From a virus: a DNA stretch of 64,000 bases. The translations under genes were made by a program, and so were the position numbers. The notes under the pieces were generated by a model. The model was not told where the DNA came from. It saw only the letters and a program-made list of their open reading frames with translations, and searched no databases. Where the stretch lies: positions 1-64,000 of the IMG/VR virus record IMGVR_UViG_3300009506_000006. One strand, given 5' to 3'. Of the stretch, positions 38,956 through 47,632 are shown in pieces; position 1 is the first letter of the stretch; each line of letters begins with the position of its first letter.

Positions 38956-40600
38956 TGCTACCCCAACTTGCACGTGGATTCATGGCTTGTTGCAGTACGA
39001 CCAGCTCATTGCGCGTTCTTGTCGCGCCAACGTAATAAACGCGACAAATATCATCGCGGTTTTCACGCTTGCTGCAGCTTTTAGCTGCTTTAACCGAAAG
39101 ATCCGGCGCCATAATGACATTGTCTGCCTGCCCGCCTTTAACACTATGAATTGTCCCGATGATGCACTTAGGTGCTTCGTTTAACGCTTTAACTCCATAT
39201 TTCGCAGCAATTTGCATCGGAAATTCAAGCGTTCCCTTTTTACGAGTTTGCAAATTTTCGAGTAACCATTTTGTATCGCGGCGCAGCGCAGCTTCGACAG
39301 CGGGCGGATTCAAGATGTCTCCAATAACGTTGCGGCATGTTTTTAATTCCTCACCGCCCTCCGCTATTCTGCCTTCCAGATAATTAATGAGCGCCTTGCC
39401 TTGCTTGCGGATTAAACCGTTGTCGCCAACCATGACAAACTTAGCCCAATGCATAAATTGCTCGACAGTCCAGTAACCATTGTCCTCACCCATAGCAAGA
39501 AAATTGGCCAATAAATCACGCGCGGTGGTTTTATTCTTGCTGCCGCGCGCCAAAGGATTCCAATCAGCACGACGTTTGCGGTAAGGATTATGAAACGGTA
39601 TGGATTCTTTGATTAGGCATTGTTTAACCGGATCGAGCATGTAAGAACATGTTGCCAAAAACATTACGCTTTCGCCTGCCTGGGCATATCGCAGCATCAT
39701 GTCAACAATTTCATCGGCTTGCTTATAACTGTGCCTGCTTTTCAACACGGCACCCTGCACCACCGTTCCATTTGCCCGGCGCGGATAATAGATCTTATCG
39801 TGGCGCTCCATGACATAATGGATGACGTGCTGCGAATATTTGAGCACCTCAGCCGGAACTCTGTAAGACTGTTCCAAGACCATCGGCTCCTTCTTTTCGT
39901 AACCGCTCCTGGCAATAAACGCTTTTGGATCGGCTCCCATGAAAGAATAAATCGCCTGGTCGTCATCGCCGACAAGCACAAACCATTTTGTCATCAAGCC
40001 CCACGAGCGGATCAGCTTCAGCTGCAGCGGCGTCAGATCCTGAGCTTCATCCACAATGATGACACCAGGATTCCCTGGAGCATACTGCATGTTTTCGACG
40101 GCGTATTCGATCATGTCGGTAAAGTCGATGAAGTTGCATGACCGCTTAAATTCTTCCCACTTCTTATAAAAAGCGTAAGCCGTTGTGCGCCACTCACTGG
40201 GCGAAACCAGGCGTGACCGATATCGATTGACCATGTTCAGCGCGTCGTCTCCGTCTGTTTCGCTGTTAGAGCCATAGTCATCCATACCGTCTTCCAACCC
40301 GGACATGGTATTGCCGCTGATGCTCCACGGAGGATATTGCTCGTTCCACAGCTTAACGCCATGTACCTCCGCTATTTTTGGGCTGCCCATAGCGCGATAG
40401 CACAATGAATGCAGCGTACCGACATTCTGGGGATCCACGGTTGCTTTGGCTGCTGCCAATTCGTGAGCGGCTGCTTTGGAAAATGACGTCACCACAACCC
40501 TGTCGCTTCCAAAGCGTTCCACAGCTGGCGGAACCGCTTTTTCCATCAGATACGTCGTCTTTCCACAGCCTGGCGGCCCGAATATTTTTCGTTCTTCCAT
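38927..40600 (-). CDS. UvrD/Rep-like superfamily 1 DNA helicase
   Basis: 557 aa. Motif I FGPPGCGKTTYLMEK (residues 6-20), motif II VIIVDEAQDLTPLQL, motif III VGDDDQAIYSFMGAD, motif IV region MVLEQSYRVPAEVL, motif V IGTIHSVKGGQADNV, motif VI YVGATRTRNELVV. A 3'-5' helicase for phage replication or recombination, between exonuclease and primase genes. Confidence 0.93.
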   Translation of the reverse strand: MEERKIFGPPGCGKTTYLMEKAVPPAVERFGSDRVVVTSFSKAAAHELAAAKATVDPQNVGTLHSLCYRAMGSPKIAEVHGVKLWNEQYPPWSISGNTMSGLEDGMDDYGSNSETDGDDALNMVNRYRSRLVSPSEWRTTAYAFYKKWEEFKRSCNFIDFTDMIEYAVENMQYAPGNPGVIIVDEAQDLTPLQLKLIRSWGLMTKWFVLVGDDDQAIYSFMGADPKAFIARSGYEKKEPMVLEQSYRVPAEVLKYSQHVIHYVMERHDKIYYPRRANGTVVQGAVLKSRHSYKQADEIVDMMLRYAQAGESVMFLATCSYMLDPVKQCLIKESIPFHNPYRKRRADWNPLARGSKNKTTARDLLANFLAMGEDNGYWTVEQFMHWAKFVMVGDNGLIRKQGKALINYLEGRIAEGGEELKTCRNVIGDILNPPAVEAALRRDTKWLLENLQTRKKGTLEFPMQIAAKYGVKALNEAPKCIIGTIHSVKGGQADNVIMAPDLSVKAAKSCSKRENRDDICRVYYVGATRTRNELVVLQQAMNPRASWGSNVRRNPIKI

Positions 40601-40836
40601 TTTTGCTTTATATAAGGTCTTACAAAATGCTTATTTGCTGATTTTGGGGTCCATAACTACCGCAATATTCAATATCAAAATATATAAAGCAGCTTATAAG
40701 TATAAAATAAGCATAAAAAAATTGGACTTAACATATTGATATAATTATTATAAGCATAACAAGTACCATGTTTAGAAAAATTTTTAGAAAAAAATTTTTT
40801 TCAGCCCTATATATAAGGGAAAATTTCAAAACATGC
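40601..40836. other. AT-rich segment with GCTTAT repeats, possible replication origin
   Basis: A 236-bp gene-free gap between helicase and primase genes. GCTTAT or its complement ATAAGC occurs about five times (near 40628, 40690, 40709, 40753, 40833), some as ATAAGCATAA. Long A/T runs near 40780-40800. Position beside the replication genes and AT content suit an unwinding region. Confidence 0.45.
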
Positions 40837-42549
40837 TTATGGGCTAAACAGGTCGTCGCGGAAGATGTTCTGTGGTACCCAAATTACGAGCAGGTTCTTT
40901 TGCTTGCCATCCACAGTTGGCTGGATCCTGCTTTGCTTGCATCCTATCTGGACAAGGCGTTTGTTCATGTCCGGGACAGACAGCACGCCGTACTCTTCGG
41001 AAACAATCCACTTGATAAGCGATTTGGTGAAAATGTAAATCTCGCCCTTGAACGTAATGGGATCTTTATTCTTGAGCCCGCTTTCAACGATAACTGGCGG
41101 GAACTCGTCAAGATAGTCCAGCGTCCAGTTGCGTGTCTGGGTGTGCACCGTGGATTCTTCGCTGACAGCCCGCGTCTCCATGATAGCGCTTAGCATTCGC
41201 GTCACTTCGAACCAGACTTTCTTTTTGATGTCCGGCATAATCACGTCTGATTTTTTCCCGATGTTTGATTTGAACAGCCGAAATTTCTCCCAATCGTCGA
41301 ATGTCTTAAACGATGAAACGACAGTGCGTCCGGCAATCGGTTCAAATTGCAAATGATAACTGGGCTCTTCCTGGTCCCATTTGACGAACTCGACGATTCT
41401 GTGCAGGCGCAGGACTTTAGCTATGCTGTCCTTGACAATTACCGGATCGTCGCTGCAGTACGACGTGCCCTGTAAAATAGCTGCTGTGGATATGCCCTGC
41501 TCCGCGTCTTCACGCTCGATGTTTTGCCGTGACTCGACAATTGTCCGGGCATAGTATTGTTTGTTGTCGAATTTGAGCGGTGTCTTGTGCTTATTCCGAA
41601 ACGCGATGAGCAGGTTCAGGATTTCCTGGTCGCTCCATCCGCACATGATGGCAAAGTGCGCCAGGGAATGGTCATATTCAGACGGAGAGTCCGCCTTGAG
41701 GTCATTGCGTTCCATTCTCCATGTATGCGTGAATCTCGGATCGAACGCATCGAACAAGTCATGGAGCCGGTCAACGTCGATGGCGGGATTGGGGTTGAAC
41801 ACCAGGCTCCCCAGGACTTCATGAATTTTATCCGACGATATCGCTACTTCGATAGTCTTGTTCGGCTCCGATTCTGCAGCCGTCAGTTCTTTGGCCACAG
41901 TCAACACTTCATCCAGATCCTCCGGGTTGTACGCCTGATCTGTGGCCTTGAGCAACACGACGTCGACTTCACAGTCATTCTTGCAGTTCTTGGTGCCCGG
42001 GATTCGAAGTATGCGTGCCAAGTCATGCGTACCGTCGATTGTATGCCCGCGCAGGCGTAGCGTCTCCAGCAGCCGCAACTCGAGATGCGCAGCCCGGCGC
42101 CTGTCTTCATCTGACTCGAATATCCACGGCTCCTTGAACAGCCACCAGCAGTGTAATCCGTACCCCGAATGCACAATGAGCGTTGGATCCCAGCCTTGTC
42201 CAGTAACAATGCCGAGCGCGGTGTTGAGATCCGGCGCGTAGTTCTTGCCCTTGTGGGCTTGATCGTGCTTGATATCGATATCGGCCCAAAGCCCGACGAT
42301 CCCGGCGGTTTGATTGGCTTTACAGCGGATATACGCTATCGACTCGCCGTTGTTGCCAACCAGTGTGCGGGGATCCGGCGACAGCGCCACACCGACGTAG
42401 ACTTCTTTGGGTTTTTTGAGCGCATAACGGCCGGCTTTGACCGGGTCGGTGAACCAATGGCTGGTTTGGGTGCGCATGTGGTGAATCAGGATGTATAACT
42501 CGTTGGGCTTGTTGCCGAACAACCTGGATAAAAAATTATCTGGAGTCAT
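40837..42549 (-). CDS. RepB-like / archaeo-eukaryotic-type DNA primase
   Basis: 570 aa. Primase domain in the first 230 residues: AGIVGLWADIDIKHDQAHKG (metal-binding DxD), HSGYGLHCWWLFKEP (His), THDLARILRIPGTKN (third Asp and basic residues). A helical middle (HDLFDAFDPRFTHTWRMERN) resembles PriCT-type domains, followed by a C-terminal winged-helix-like part. It would start DNA synthesis at the phage origin. GAAGGACC upstream. Confidence 0.85.
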   Translation of the reverse strand: MTPDNFLSRLFGNKPNELYILIHHMRTQTSHWFTDPVKAGRYALKKPKEVYVGVALSPDPRTLVGNNGESIAYIRCKANQTAGIVGLWADIDIKHDQAHKGKNYAPDLNTALGIVTGQGWDPTLIVHSGYGLHCWWLFKEPWIFESDEDRRRAAHLELRLLETLRLRGHTIDGTHDLARILRIPGTKNCKNDCEVDVVLLKATDQAYNPEDLDEVLTVAKELTAAESEPNKTIEVAISSDKIHEVLGSLVFNPNPAIDVDRLHDLFDAFDPRFTHTWRMERNDLKADSPSEYDHSLAHFAIMCGWSDQEILNLLIAFRNKHKTPLKFDNKQYYARTIVESRQNIEREDAEQGISTAAILQGTSYCSDDPVIVKDSIAKVLRLHRIVEFVKWDQEEPSYHLQFEPIAGRTVVSSFKTFDDWEKFRLFKSNIGKKSDVIMPDIKKKVWFEVTRMLSAIMETRAVSEESTVHTQTRNWTLDYLDEFPPVIVESGLKNKDPITFKGEIYIFTKSLIKWIVSEEYGVLSVPDMNKRLVQIGCKQSRIQPTVDGKQKNLLVIWVPQNIFRDDLFSP

Positions 42550-42853
42550 GTGGTCCTTCTGGTGCAGTAAATGAGTTCACGTCAACCCCGTCCACTGAGT
42601 CGAAAGACTGAATGATACGAAAATACTGCTTGATTCGATCCATCCTGACACAAAAGATACATGAATCGTTTTTTAACTTGGGAAATTCCTGCACAAAGGT
42701 TTCAGGCTTGTAGATCAGATAGTACTGCAAATCATCTCTTGATCCATAACTTAAATATAAAACTGCGACGTAAATGCGCATGTGTTTGAATATGAATTTA
42801 TAAGCAAGATCCGACGTTGGACTCTGAATATAAATCAGCTTGAGAATTGTCAT
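42536..42853 (-). CDS. SH3-like small protein, CIK family
   Basis: 105 aa from the ATG coupled (ATGA) to the next upstream stop. MTILKLIYIQSP, then RIKQYFRIIQSF; a C-terminal extension of about 25 residues runs into the primase start. Confidence 0.6.
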   Translation of the reverse strand: MTILKLIYIQSPTSDLAYKFIFKHMRIYVAVLYLSYGSRDDLQYYLIYKPETFVQEFPKLKNDSCIFCVRMDRIKQYFRIIQSFDSVDGVDVNSFTAPEGPHDSR

Positions 42854-43101
42854 GCGCATGTATGCTTAATTATTTTAAAATATCGCTTGAAGGCATTGCT
42901 AAATATATGTTGTGAAGTTGCGTATTTGGCCCCGGGCAGCGGAGAGTCGTCCAGCGTGGATACATCATAAACGCATCGACTTTCTTTTGAACTCCAAGAA
43001 ATTAGTTGAGCGCAGTAAGGATGAAATTGTTTGTAATGGACATTCTCAGCAAGTTCGGGAATTAGTTTTTTATCGACGTCCTTAATGCAGATGACAATCA
43101 T
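42850..43101 (-). CDS. SH3-like small protein, CIK family
   Basis: 83 aa: MIVICIKDVDKKL, FSNAFKRYFKIIKH. A 19-bp palindrome lies 19 bp upstream of its start. Confidence 0.65.
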   Translation of the reverse strand: MIVICIKDVDKKLIPELAENVHYKQFHPYCAQLISWSSKESRCVYDVSTLDDSPLPGAKYATSQHIFSNAFKRYFKIIKHTCA

Positions 43102-43119
43102 ACCGATTGTACCTCAAGT

Positions 43120-43138
43120 TTCTTGCTTTAAGCAAGAA
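43120..43138. promoter_or_regulatory. variant operator palindrome
   Basis: TTCTTGCTTTAAGCAAGAA, a perfect 19-bp palindrome differing from the main operator by a symmetric A-to-G change in each half. Fills the gap between two genes. It could also be a small hairpin. Confidence 0.45.
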
Positions 43139-43378
43139 TTAATCATAAATAGAAAAGCTGTCTATCGACAAAGGAGAAACTCCAACGTATGCTGCCGTTG
43201 CGCAAGAGAAGCCGGATGGTGCCTGATAACTCTTGAAGCGCTCCGCAATTTCCGAATTTTCGCACATGGCCCAGCGTGTTTCGGTACGGTGGCATTCTGA
43301 ACATTCCCGTGATTGCAGGCATTGGTGCTGTGCGTCTGGCATACCGGCCTCGTAATATCCGATTACGTCTTGGCACAT
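43139..43378 (-). CDS. small cysteine-rich protein
   Basis: 79 aa: QCLQSRECSECHRTETRWAM then CENSE holds a CxxC-H site. GGGTGATAACA upstream. Not part of the LRxxG family by its C-terminus. Confidence 0.5.
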   Translation of the reverse strand: MCQDVIGYYEAGMPDAQHQCLQSRECSECHRTETRWAMCENSEIAERFKSYQAPSGFSCATAAYVGVSPLSIDSFSIYD

Positions 43379-43452
43379 TGTTATCACCCAGTCTTGCCAG
43401 CAGTGATACTCACCGCCCAGGCGTTCTCACAAATGACGGCGTAGTGGCTTGC

Positions 43453-43851
43453 TCATTGCATGCTCCATCGTTTCAGAATTGCCTCAGCTTCAGGAGATTG
43501 CCGGGTAATTTGAACTCCATTGATCCGCAGCAGCGCGATAAATGCTTGCGTAACCGAGCGCTTGGCCGGTTTGAAGCTGTCCGCCACGGATTTCCTGTAA
43601 CCCGAAACAGTGTAGACCAAAGAGCCATCCCAGACATATGGCCGCAGGCTTGCCGGACAAGACTGGTCCAAGTAGCGATATCTTGGCCACAGATGCATGT
43701 CCAATGGAAAACCACAGTTCGCGCAGATAGTGTAGCCATGCAGGGGCAGCCACCGCAGTCTTGCCTCACCGTTATATGTGCTGAGCAAATATTTAGCTGC
43801 GTCGGCGAGGCTTATCTTGCGCCCTCGCTTGAATTTGATCAAATCACTCAT
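43453..43851 (-). CDS. CxxCG-H zinc family protein
   Basis: 132 aa: ICANCGFPLDMHLWPRYRYL metal site, SCPASLRPYVW, and TQAFIALLRINGVQI signature followed by a 16-residue tail. Start of a run of paralogues to 46.2 kb. Confidence 0.68.
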   Translation of the reverse strand: MSDLIKFKRGRKISLADAAKYLLSTYNGEARLRWLPLHGYTICANCGFPLDMHLWPRYRYLDQSCPASLRPYVWDGSLVYTVSGYRKSVADSFKPAKRSVTQAFIALLRINGVQITRQSPEAEAILKRWSMQ

Positions 43852-44216
43852 ACTGAAAGACAGCTCTCTTTAATCTTAGAAAAGACAGCTCCCTTTAATC
43901 TTAGATACGCCATGAAGGCCTCGGTCTTGCCGTTAGTATCCCGTTCGAACTTCTTGGTGCGGTAATGATTGACTCTGGGTCCGCTCCAGCGGTATTGTGA
44001 TGTACACCGTCGTCCCCAGGCATACCACTCATGCGACACGCTCGATGGGCACCCTACCATGATTCCCCATGGAGACAGATGCATGCCGTACGGATACCCG
44101 CAGTTTGCGCATATCTCGAATCTGTCGTGGCGTTTGTATTGGGCATCATTGATAAAGCTTTTGTCGATGGCGATGATTTCAGCAAAAGTTGGCTGCCATT
44201 TGATTTTGTCTGCCAT
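43848..44216 (-). CDS. CxxCG-H zinc family protein
   Basis: 122 aa behind AAAGGAGGAACACC. ICANCGYPYGMHLSPWG metal site, TEAFMAYLRLKGAVF signature. Related to the copy at 43453 (same ICANCG core). ATGA overlap with it. Confidence 0.7.
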   Translation of the reverse strand: MADKIKWQPTFAEIIAIDKSFINDAQYKRHDRFEICANCGYPYGMHLSPWGIMVGCPSSVSHEWYAWGRRCTSQYRWSGPRVNHYRTKKFERDTNGKTEAFMAYLRLKGAVFSKIKESCLSV

Positions 44217-44228
44217 GGTGTTCCTCCT

Positions 44229-44528
44229 TTATTCACAAACCTGAATGCCATGCAATCGCAGCATGGTAATGATCCATGTGACTTGATGCTGGTTGTTAAG
44301 TTTAGGTTGAAAATAATTGATCTTAGAAAAGCGTCCATCATAGATGCGCATGACTTTACGATATTTTGGACAGTGTGAAGCATTGTGTTCGCCCTGATGC
44401 CAATGGCAATTCCGGCATATTTGAAGCGCTGAAAATTTGATCGGATATTTTCGATAGCCGCAATCGTAATCAAGCAGTATCTGCTGCAGATTGCGCTTGA
44501 GGTATTGAGGAACTTGCTTCATTGTCAT
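44229..44528 (-). CDS. CxxCG-H zinc family protein
   Basis: 99 aa. ICRNCHWHQGEHNASHCP metal site, TWIITMLRLHGIQV signature. Start ATGA-coupled to the gene upstream. Confidence 0.68.
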   Translation of the reverse strand: MTMKQVPQYLKRNLQQILLDYDCGYRKYPIKFSALQICRNCHWHQGEHNASHCPKYRKVMRIYDGRFSKINYFQPKLNNQHQVTWIITMLRLHGIQVCE

Positions 44529-44848
44529 AGCAACGTTACTCCATGCAGTCGAAACATGGCTATCAGCCAACGTTCTTCGATACTGTCTTCTAACCGGCGG
44601 AAATGTGAATCACGCGCGAAGTAAGCACAACCATGTGTGTTGACGATGCAGCGATGCTTTACAATTGAATGATATCCGTATGAAAACCCACAATTTGCGC
44701 AGATCTCGCACCACTTTCGTTTATAAGCTATTTGCCCGGGATAATAGGATCCAATTAAAGCGTGTGCTAAAGCGCCTTGGAAGAATTGACGAACTACAGG
44801 TCTAATGATTTGTTTTTCCATAAGATACAACCAATCGCGCAAAATCAC
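44525..44848 (-). CDS. CxxCG-H zinc family protein
   Basis: 107 aa from a GTG overlapping the previous stop; an ATG at 44821 is the alternative. ICANCGFSYGYHSIVKHRC metal site, RWLIAMFRLHGVTL signature. Confidence 0.65.
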   Translation of the reverse strand: MILRDWLYLMEKQIIRPVVRQFFQGALAHALIGSYYPGQIAYKRKWCEICANCGFSYGYHSIVKHRCIVNTHGCAYFARDSHFRRLEDSIEERWLIAMFRLHGVTLL

Positions 44849-44997
44849 GCAAACAAATGTATGATTTGTATGGCAGTAGATCCGACCAGAATTCCCCAGT
44901 AAAATGACTTTCTTTCGAATCTCTTGATCATGGCGATAGCCAGGTCGTCGATATAATACCGGCGTTGGTTAAATATAATGGTGTCCGGTGTATTCAT
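44845..44997 (-). CDS. tiny membrane protein
   Basis: 50 aa: MNTPDTIIFNQRRYYIDDLA, then SFYWGILVGSTAIQIIHLF as a C-terminal span. AGGATG upstream. Confidence 0.55.
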   Translation of the reverse strand: MNTPDTIIFNQRRYYIDDLAIAMIKRFERKSFYWGILVGSTAIQIIHLFA

Positions 44998-44999
44998 TC

Positions 45000-45269
45000 T
45001 TAACATCCTATACGAGGTGGATTCATTGTAACTTTCTTGCCACGCAAGCGCAGCATGGAAGCTAACCATACTTGCTCTTCATCGGTGTCTTGTGGACAAA
45101 ATCCTTGGCTGCATAAAGGCGTTGAATGAAATCCGTAGCGCTGTCCGCAGTGTTTGCAAATGCATAAATGACCATAATAATATGGATGATATACAGTGTT
45201 ACGATCAATGCCGCGTATAATCTCTTCCAGTATGGCTTTAAGTTTCCGTAAACGATCGTCCGATATCAT
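45000..45269 (-). CDS. CxxCG-H zinc family protein
   Basis: 89 aa: ICKHCGQRYGFHSTPLCSQG metal site, EQVWLASMLRLRGKKV signature. Confidence 0.68.
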   Translation of the reverse strand: MISDDRLRKLKAILEEIIRGIDRNTVYHPYYYGHLCICKHCGQRYGFHSTPLCSQGFCPQDTDEEQVWLASMLRLRGKKVTMNPPRIGC

Positions 45270-45388
45270 TTATCCCCCCCTACCCTGTGCCCCCCCAAAT
45301 ATTTTGTAAACTCCGCTGCCCGGCCGGCCCGGCTAATAGCCTCCCTCCAGTTGTCAGCCTACCCGGGGGTATCGAACCGGGAAGCGGG
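45270..45388. other. GC-rich intergenic segment with G-tracts and hairpins
   Basis: Minus strand GGGGGGGCACAGGGTAGGGG (45297-45278) repeats a motif at 33.15 kb and can form a G-quadruplex. CCGGGCCGGCCGGGC-type palindromes follow (45316-45333). No gene seen. Confidence 0.5.
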
Positions 45389-45628
45389 TTATTTTTCTAC
45401 TAATTTAAAGCCATGCAGTCGCAGCAGTGCTTGAAATGCCGTAGTTTTTTCGCGATCATGCTGATTTTTAATATCTTCAACGCTATATTGATTACAGCCT
45501 TCCCTGTTATGTCGTCCGCTTCGCATGCCGCAGTGGGGACAAATATAGGACCATTTAATAAGATATTCCGGATTAGTAAGTTTCAACTCTTTGACCTGCA
45601 GCAGTTGTTCGTGTAGAGAATGTTTCAT
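45389..45628 (-). CDS. CxxCG-H zinc family protein
   Basis: 79 aa: ICPHCGMRSGRHNREGCNQ metal site, TTAFQALLRLHGFKL signature. ATGA-coupled to the next copy. Confidence 0.7.
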   Translation of the reverse strand: MKHSLHEQLLQVKELKLTNPEYLIKWSYICPHCGMRSGRHNREGCNQYSVEDIKNQHDREKTTAFQALLRLHGFKLVEK

Positions 45629-45891
45629 TTCAGTTTGACCCCATGCAGCCGCAACAGCGCCCTAAACGCTTTGGTTTTTTGGACATCTTCAATAAATGTC
45701 GGCTTTTCTTGGTAATAGCAGCGCGCAATGTAACCTTTACCGATGTTGGAATAGTGATCGCCACGCGTCTTGCCACATAATTTGCAGAGAGCGGAATATT
45801 CCAGTCTGTGATCACGCATTCCGTACGGTGGTCTATCAGACATGGCATTTTGAATGTAGTACTGCACGAGTTCCTTCAGTGAGCGGTCCAT
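45625..45891 (-). CDS. CxxCG-H zinc family protein
   Basis: 88 aa: LCKLCGKTRGDHYSNIGKG metal site, KTKAFRALLRLHGVKLK signature, nearly the same C-terminus as 45389-45628, so a recent duplication. Confidence 0.7.
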   Translation of the reverse strand: MDRSLKELVQYYIQNAMSDRPPYGMRDHRLEYSALCKLCGKTRGDHYSNIGKGYIARCYYQEKPTFIEDVQKTKAFRALLRLHGVKLK

Positions 45892-46165
45892 ATATCAATT
45901 CGTTCCAATGAGGATTTCGTTCGGTGTAAACCTCGACTCCGTGGATACGCAGATAAGCAATGGCTACATTGAGATGTTTTTCAAAATCAATTTCAGGTTT
46001 GAATTTTAGTGTCGGATGGCCTCGGGTGCACTGGCCATCACAGTGCGCACCACGCCGCAACCCGCAATGTGCACACAGCACCAGATAGGCGCTGTTGTAC
46101 GTCATCCGGCGTATTTTGTTTTCTTCTATAATTTCACCGTACAGCTCACGCAGACTTGCCGCCAT
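45836..46165 (-). CDS. CxxCG-H zinc family protein
   Basis: 109 aa from ATG 46165 (GGAG 8 nt upstream). LCAHCGLRRGAHCDGQCTRG metal site, NVAIAYLRIHGVEV signature plus a 25-residue tail that overlaps the next gene. Confidence 0.65.
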   Translation of the reverse strand: MAASLRELYGEIIEENKIRRMTYNSAYLVLCAHCGLRRGAHCDGQCTRGHPTLKFKPEIDFEKHLNVAIAYLRIHGVEVYTERNPHWNELIYGPLTEGTRAVLHSKCHV

Positions 46166-46649
46166 GCCGATAACTCCGTCCTTGGTTGTATTCATGCTTG
46201 GCTTTGATTTCAGCCTCAATATCGATGCCCCAACCGCGGGCAGCGTCCAGAGTGCGAATTATAATGTCAGCCAACTCGGCGCCCAGGCTGTTAGTGTTGT
46301 CATGCACATCGTTGCGATGGGCTTCGAGAGCTTCGGAAACCTCGCTGTGTATCAGTGCCAGAACTTCTGGAATATTGCGTTGGCGGGAGATCTGGATCAG
46401 ATCCAGGAAAGCAGTGAGAATCTTGAGGATTTTATCGACGTTGAGCGTGATGTATTCATCGTCATGGCTGCATTCCATGTCTCCACTTGATTGTGGATTT
46501 GCTATGCAGTACTGAATCCTGGAGCGGTATTCCATGATTAGTTGATACCACTGTTTCAGATTCATGCCGTCGATTTTGATCGGAGAATCCCACCAGCCCT
46601 TGTCACGGGCTATTTGATGGATGTCGCTGGCTATGTCGTTGATGTCCAT
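46146..46649 (-). CDS. MazG-like nucleotide pyrophosphohydrolase
   Basis: 167 aa. ALIHSEVSEALEAHRND (residues about 98-114) and LGAELADIIIRTLDAARGWG give the E-x2-E...E-x2-D metal site of all-alpha NTP pyrophosphatases; IKAKHEYNQGRSYRHGGK is the usual C-terminal motif. The N-terminal 80 residues are extra. May hydrolyse (d)NTPs or alarmones during infection. Confidence 0.87.
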   Translation of the reverse strand: MDINDIASDIHQIARDKGWWDSPIKIDGMNLKQWYQLIMEYRSRIQYCIANPQSSGDMECSHDDEYITLNVDKILKILTAFLDLIQISRQRNIPEVLALIHSEVSEALEAHRNDVHDNTNSLGAELADIIIRTLDAARGWGIDIEAEIKAKHEYNQGRSYRHGGKSA

Positions 46650-47215
46650 TGGTGTCCTTTAAAGTTTGGATGTTCATATATGATCCCGCCGTACTTCTTA
46701 TTGCTATGCCTAATTTGCAAAATGTTTTCAGTTAGAATCAAGTCACCAGTACAACTGCAACGATTATATACCATTATGAAGCTTTTCAATGGTCCAGTTG
46801 TGTTGCGGACATATCCAGAGCAGATCCCGGAGCCGGGAATTGTATCGAACGGCTCGCCAGTTTCGAGATTACCGTAAGTAATGGTAAGGCGGTTGTGCAA
46901 AAATTTGTTGACAGCAAGATGACGATGGATACTTGGTGGAGTTTTGACTGAAACATAAATAAGCTCAGGGATGTTGGACACGCCGTACAAGTTATACTTG
47001 GTTGCACCGTACATGCCATACTTGGTTGGCGCATAATGCAGATTACCGTTTTGATCGATTAAAATGCGCGATTTGCATGCCGGGCACCACCGTGCTTGGA
47101 GTTGGTGTTGTTCTAGCTCAGACTTAAGATGTGCAGAGCCATGGAATGTTGAATCAGGAGGTGTTTCTAACTGATGGAAACCCTTTTCACACAACTTCTT
47201 GCGTAGATCACTCAT
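46631..47215 (-). CDS. hypothetical protein with zinc-ribbon N-terminus
   Basis: 194 aa. ARWCPACKSRILID near residue 42 is half of a zinc ribbon; SGICSGYVRNTT and YNRCSCTGD later may complete it. Not recognised. Its end overlaps the MazG-like start by 19 bp. Confidence 0.6.
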   Translation of the reverse strand: MSDLRKKLCEKGFHQLETPPDSTFHGSAHLKSELEQHQLQARWCPACKSRILIDQNGNLHYAPTKYGMYGATKYNLYGVSNIPELIYVSVKTPPSIHRHLAVNKFLHNRLTITYGNLETGEPFDTIPGSGICSGYVRNTTGPLKSFIMVYNRCSCTGDLILTENILQIRHSNKKYGGIIYEHPNFKGHQWTSTT

Positions 47216-47397
47216 CGTTTACCCAAACGTTTTCGGCGTTCTAGTTTGGCTGCTTTGCGCTCTTCAAACCGCCTCTGTTTCTCGATGCGACGCGCTTTGT
47301 TTTTCTCCCGGCGTCCCTCCAATGTGTAACGCTGGTGGCTGGGTTTGCGTTTGGAGCGTCCTTTCTTTCTGCCTCCTCCGCCTGCTTTGCTCGCCAT
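47212..47397 (-). CDS. small very basic protein
   Basis: 61 aa, about 45% Lys/Arg (MASKAGGGGRKKGRSKRKPS). Likely nucleic-acid binding. AAGGGAGGTACACGTC leader inside the upstream gene. Confidence 0.6.
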   Translation of the reverse strand: MASKAGGGGRKKGRSKRKPSHQRYTLEGRREKNKARRIEKQRRFEERKAAKLERRKRLGKR

Positions 47398-47557
47398 GAC
47401 GTGTACCTCCCTTCTTGAATTTGATATTATCGTAAATCATTCCGCATACCAAGCACAGCTGTTTGCCATCACACCAGCGTATAGCGCCTATAGCAGGTTT
47501 GCCACAGTCGTTACAGATATATGCCTTGCTTGTTGAGCGAGGTTGAGTATCCACCAT
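47264..47557 (-). CDS. zinc-ribbon protein
   Basis: 97 aa: YICNDCGKPAIGAIRWCDGK then QLCLVCGMIY is a four-Cys ribbon. Its C-terminal 45 residues overlap the basic-protein gene and look biased by it, so the true end may be functionally irrelevant. No clear Shine-Dalgarno. Confidence 0.5.
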   Translation of the reverse strand: MVDTQPRSTSKAYICNDCGKPAIGAIRWCDGKQLCLVCGMIYDNIKFKKGGTRHGEQSRRRRQKERTLQTQTQPPALHIGGTPGEKQSASHRETEAV

Positions 47558-47561
47558 TCGT

Positions 47562-47595
47562 ATTAAATCGCCGGACTCCGAGACGGAGCCCGGCG
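47562..47595 (-). terminator. terminator-like hairpin upstream of the zinc-ribbon gene
   Basis: CGCCGG (47569-47574) pairs with CCGGCG (47590-47595), CTCCG with CGGAG inside, then ATTTAATA on the minus strand. Weak T run. A degenerate operator (TTCTTACTGAAAGTTAA on the minus strand) lies about 15 bp upstream. Confidence 0.55.
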
Positions 47596-47632
47596 TCTTG
47601 TGTAGGTTAACTTTCAGTAAGAACTTAGACCA

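Noticed and set aside
45361-45400. tRNA because of GGTTCGATACC
   Set aside because: T-loop-like string only; no acceptor, D or anticodon arms around it.
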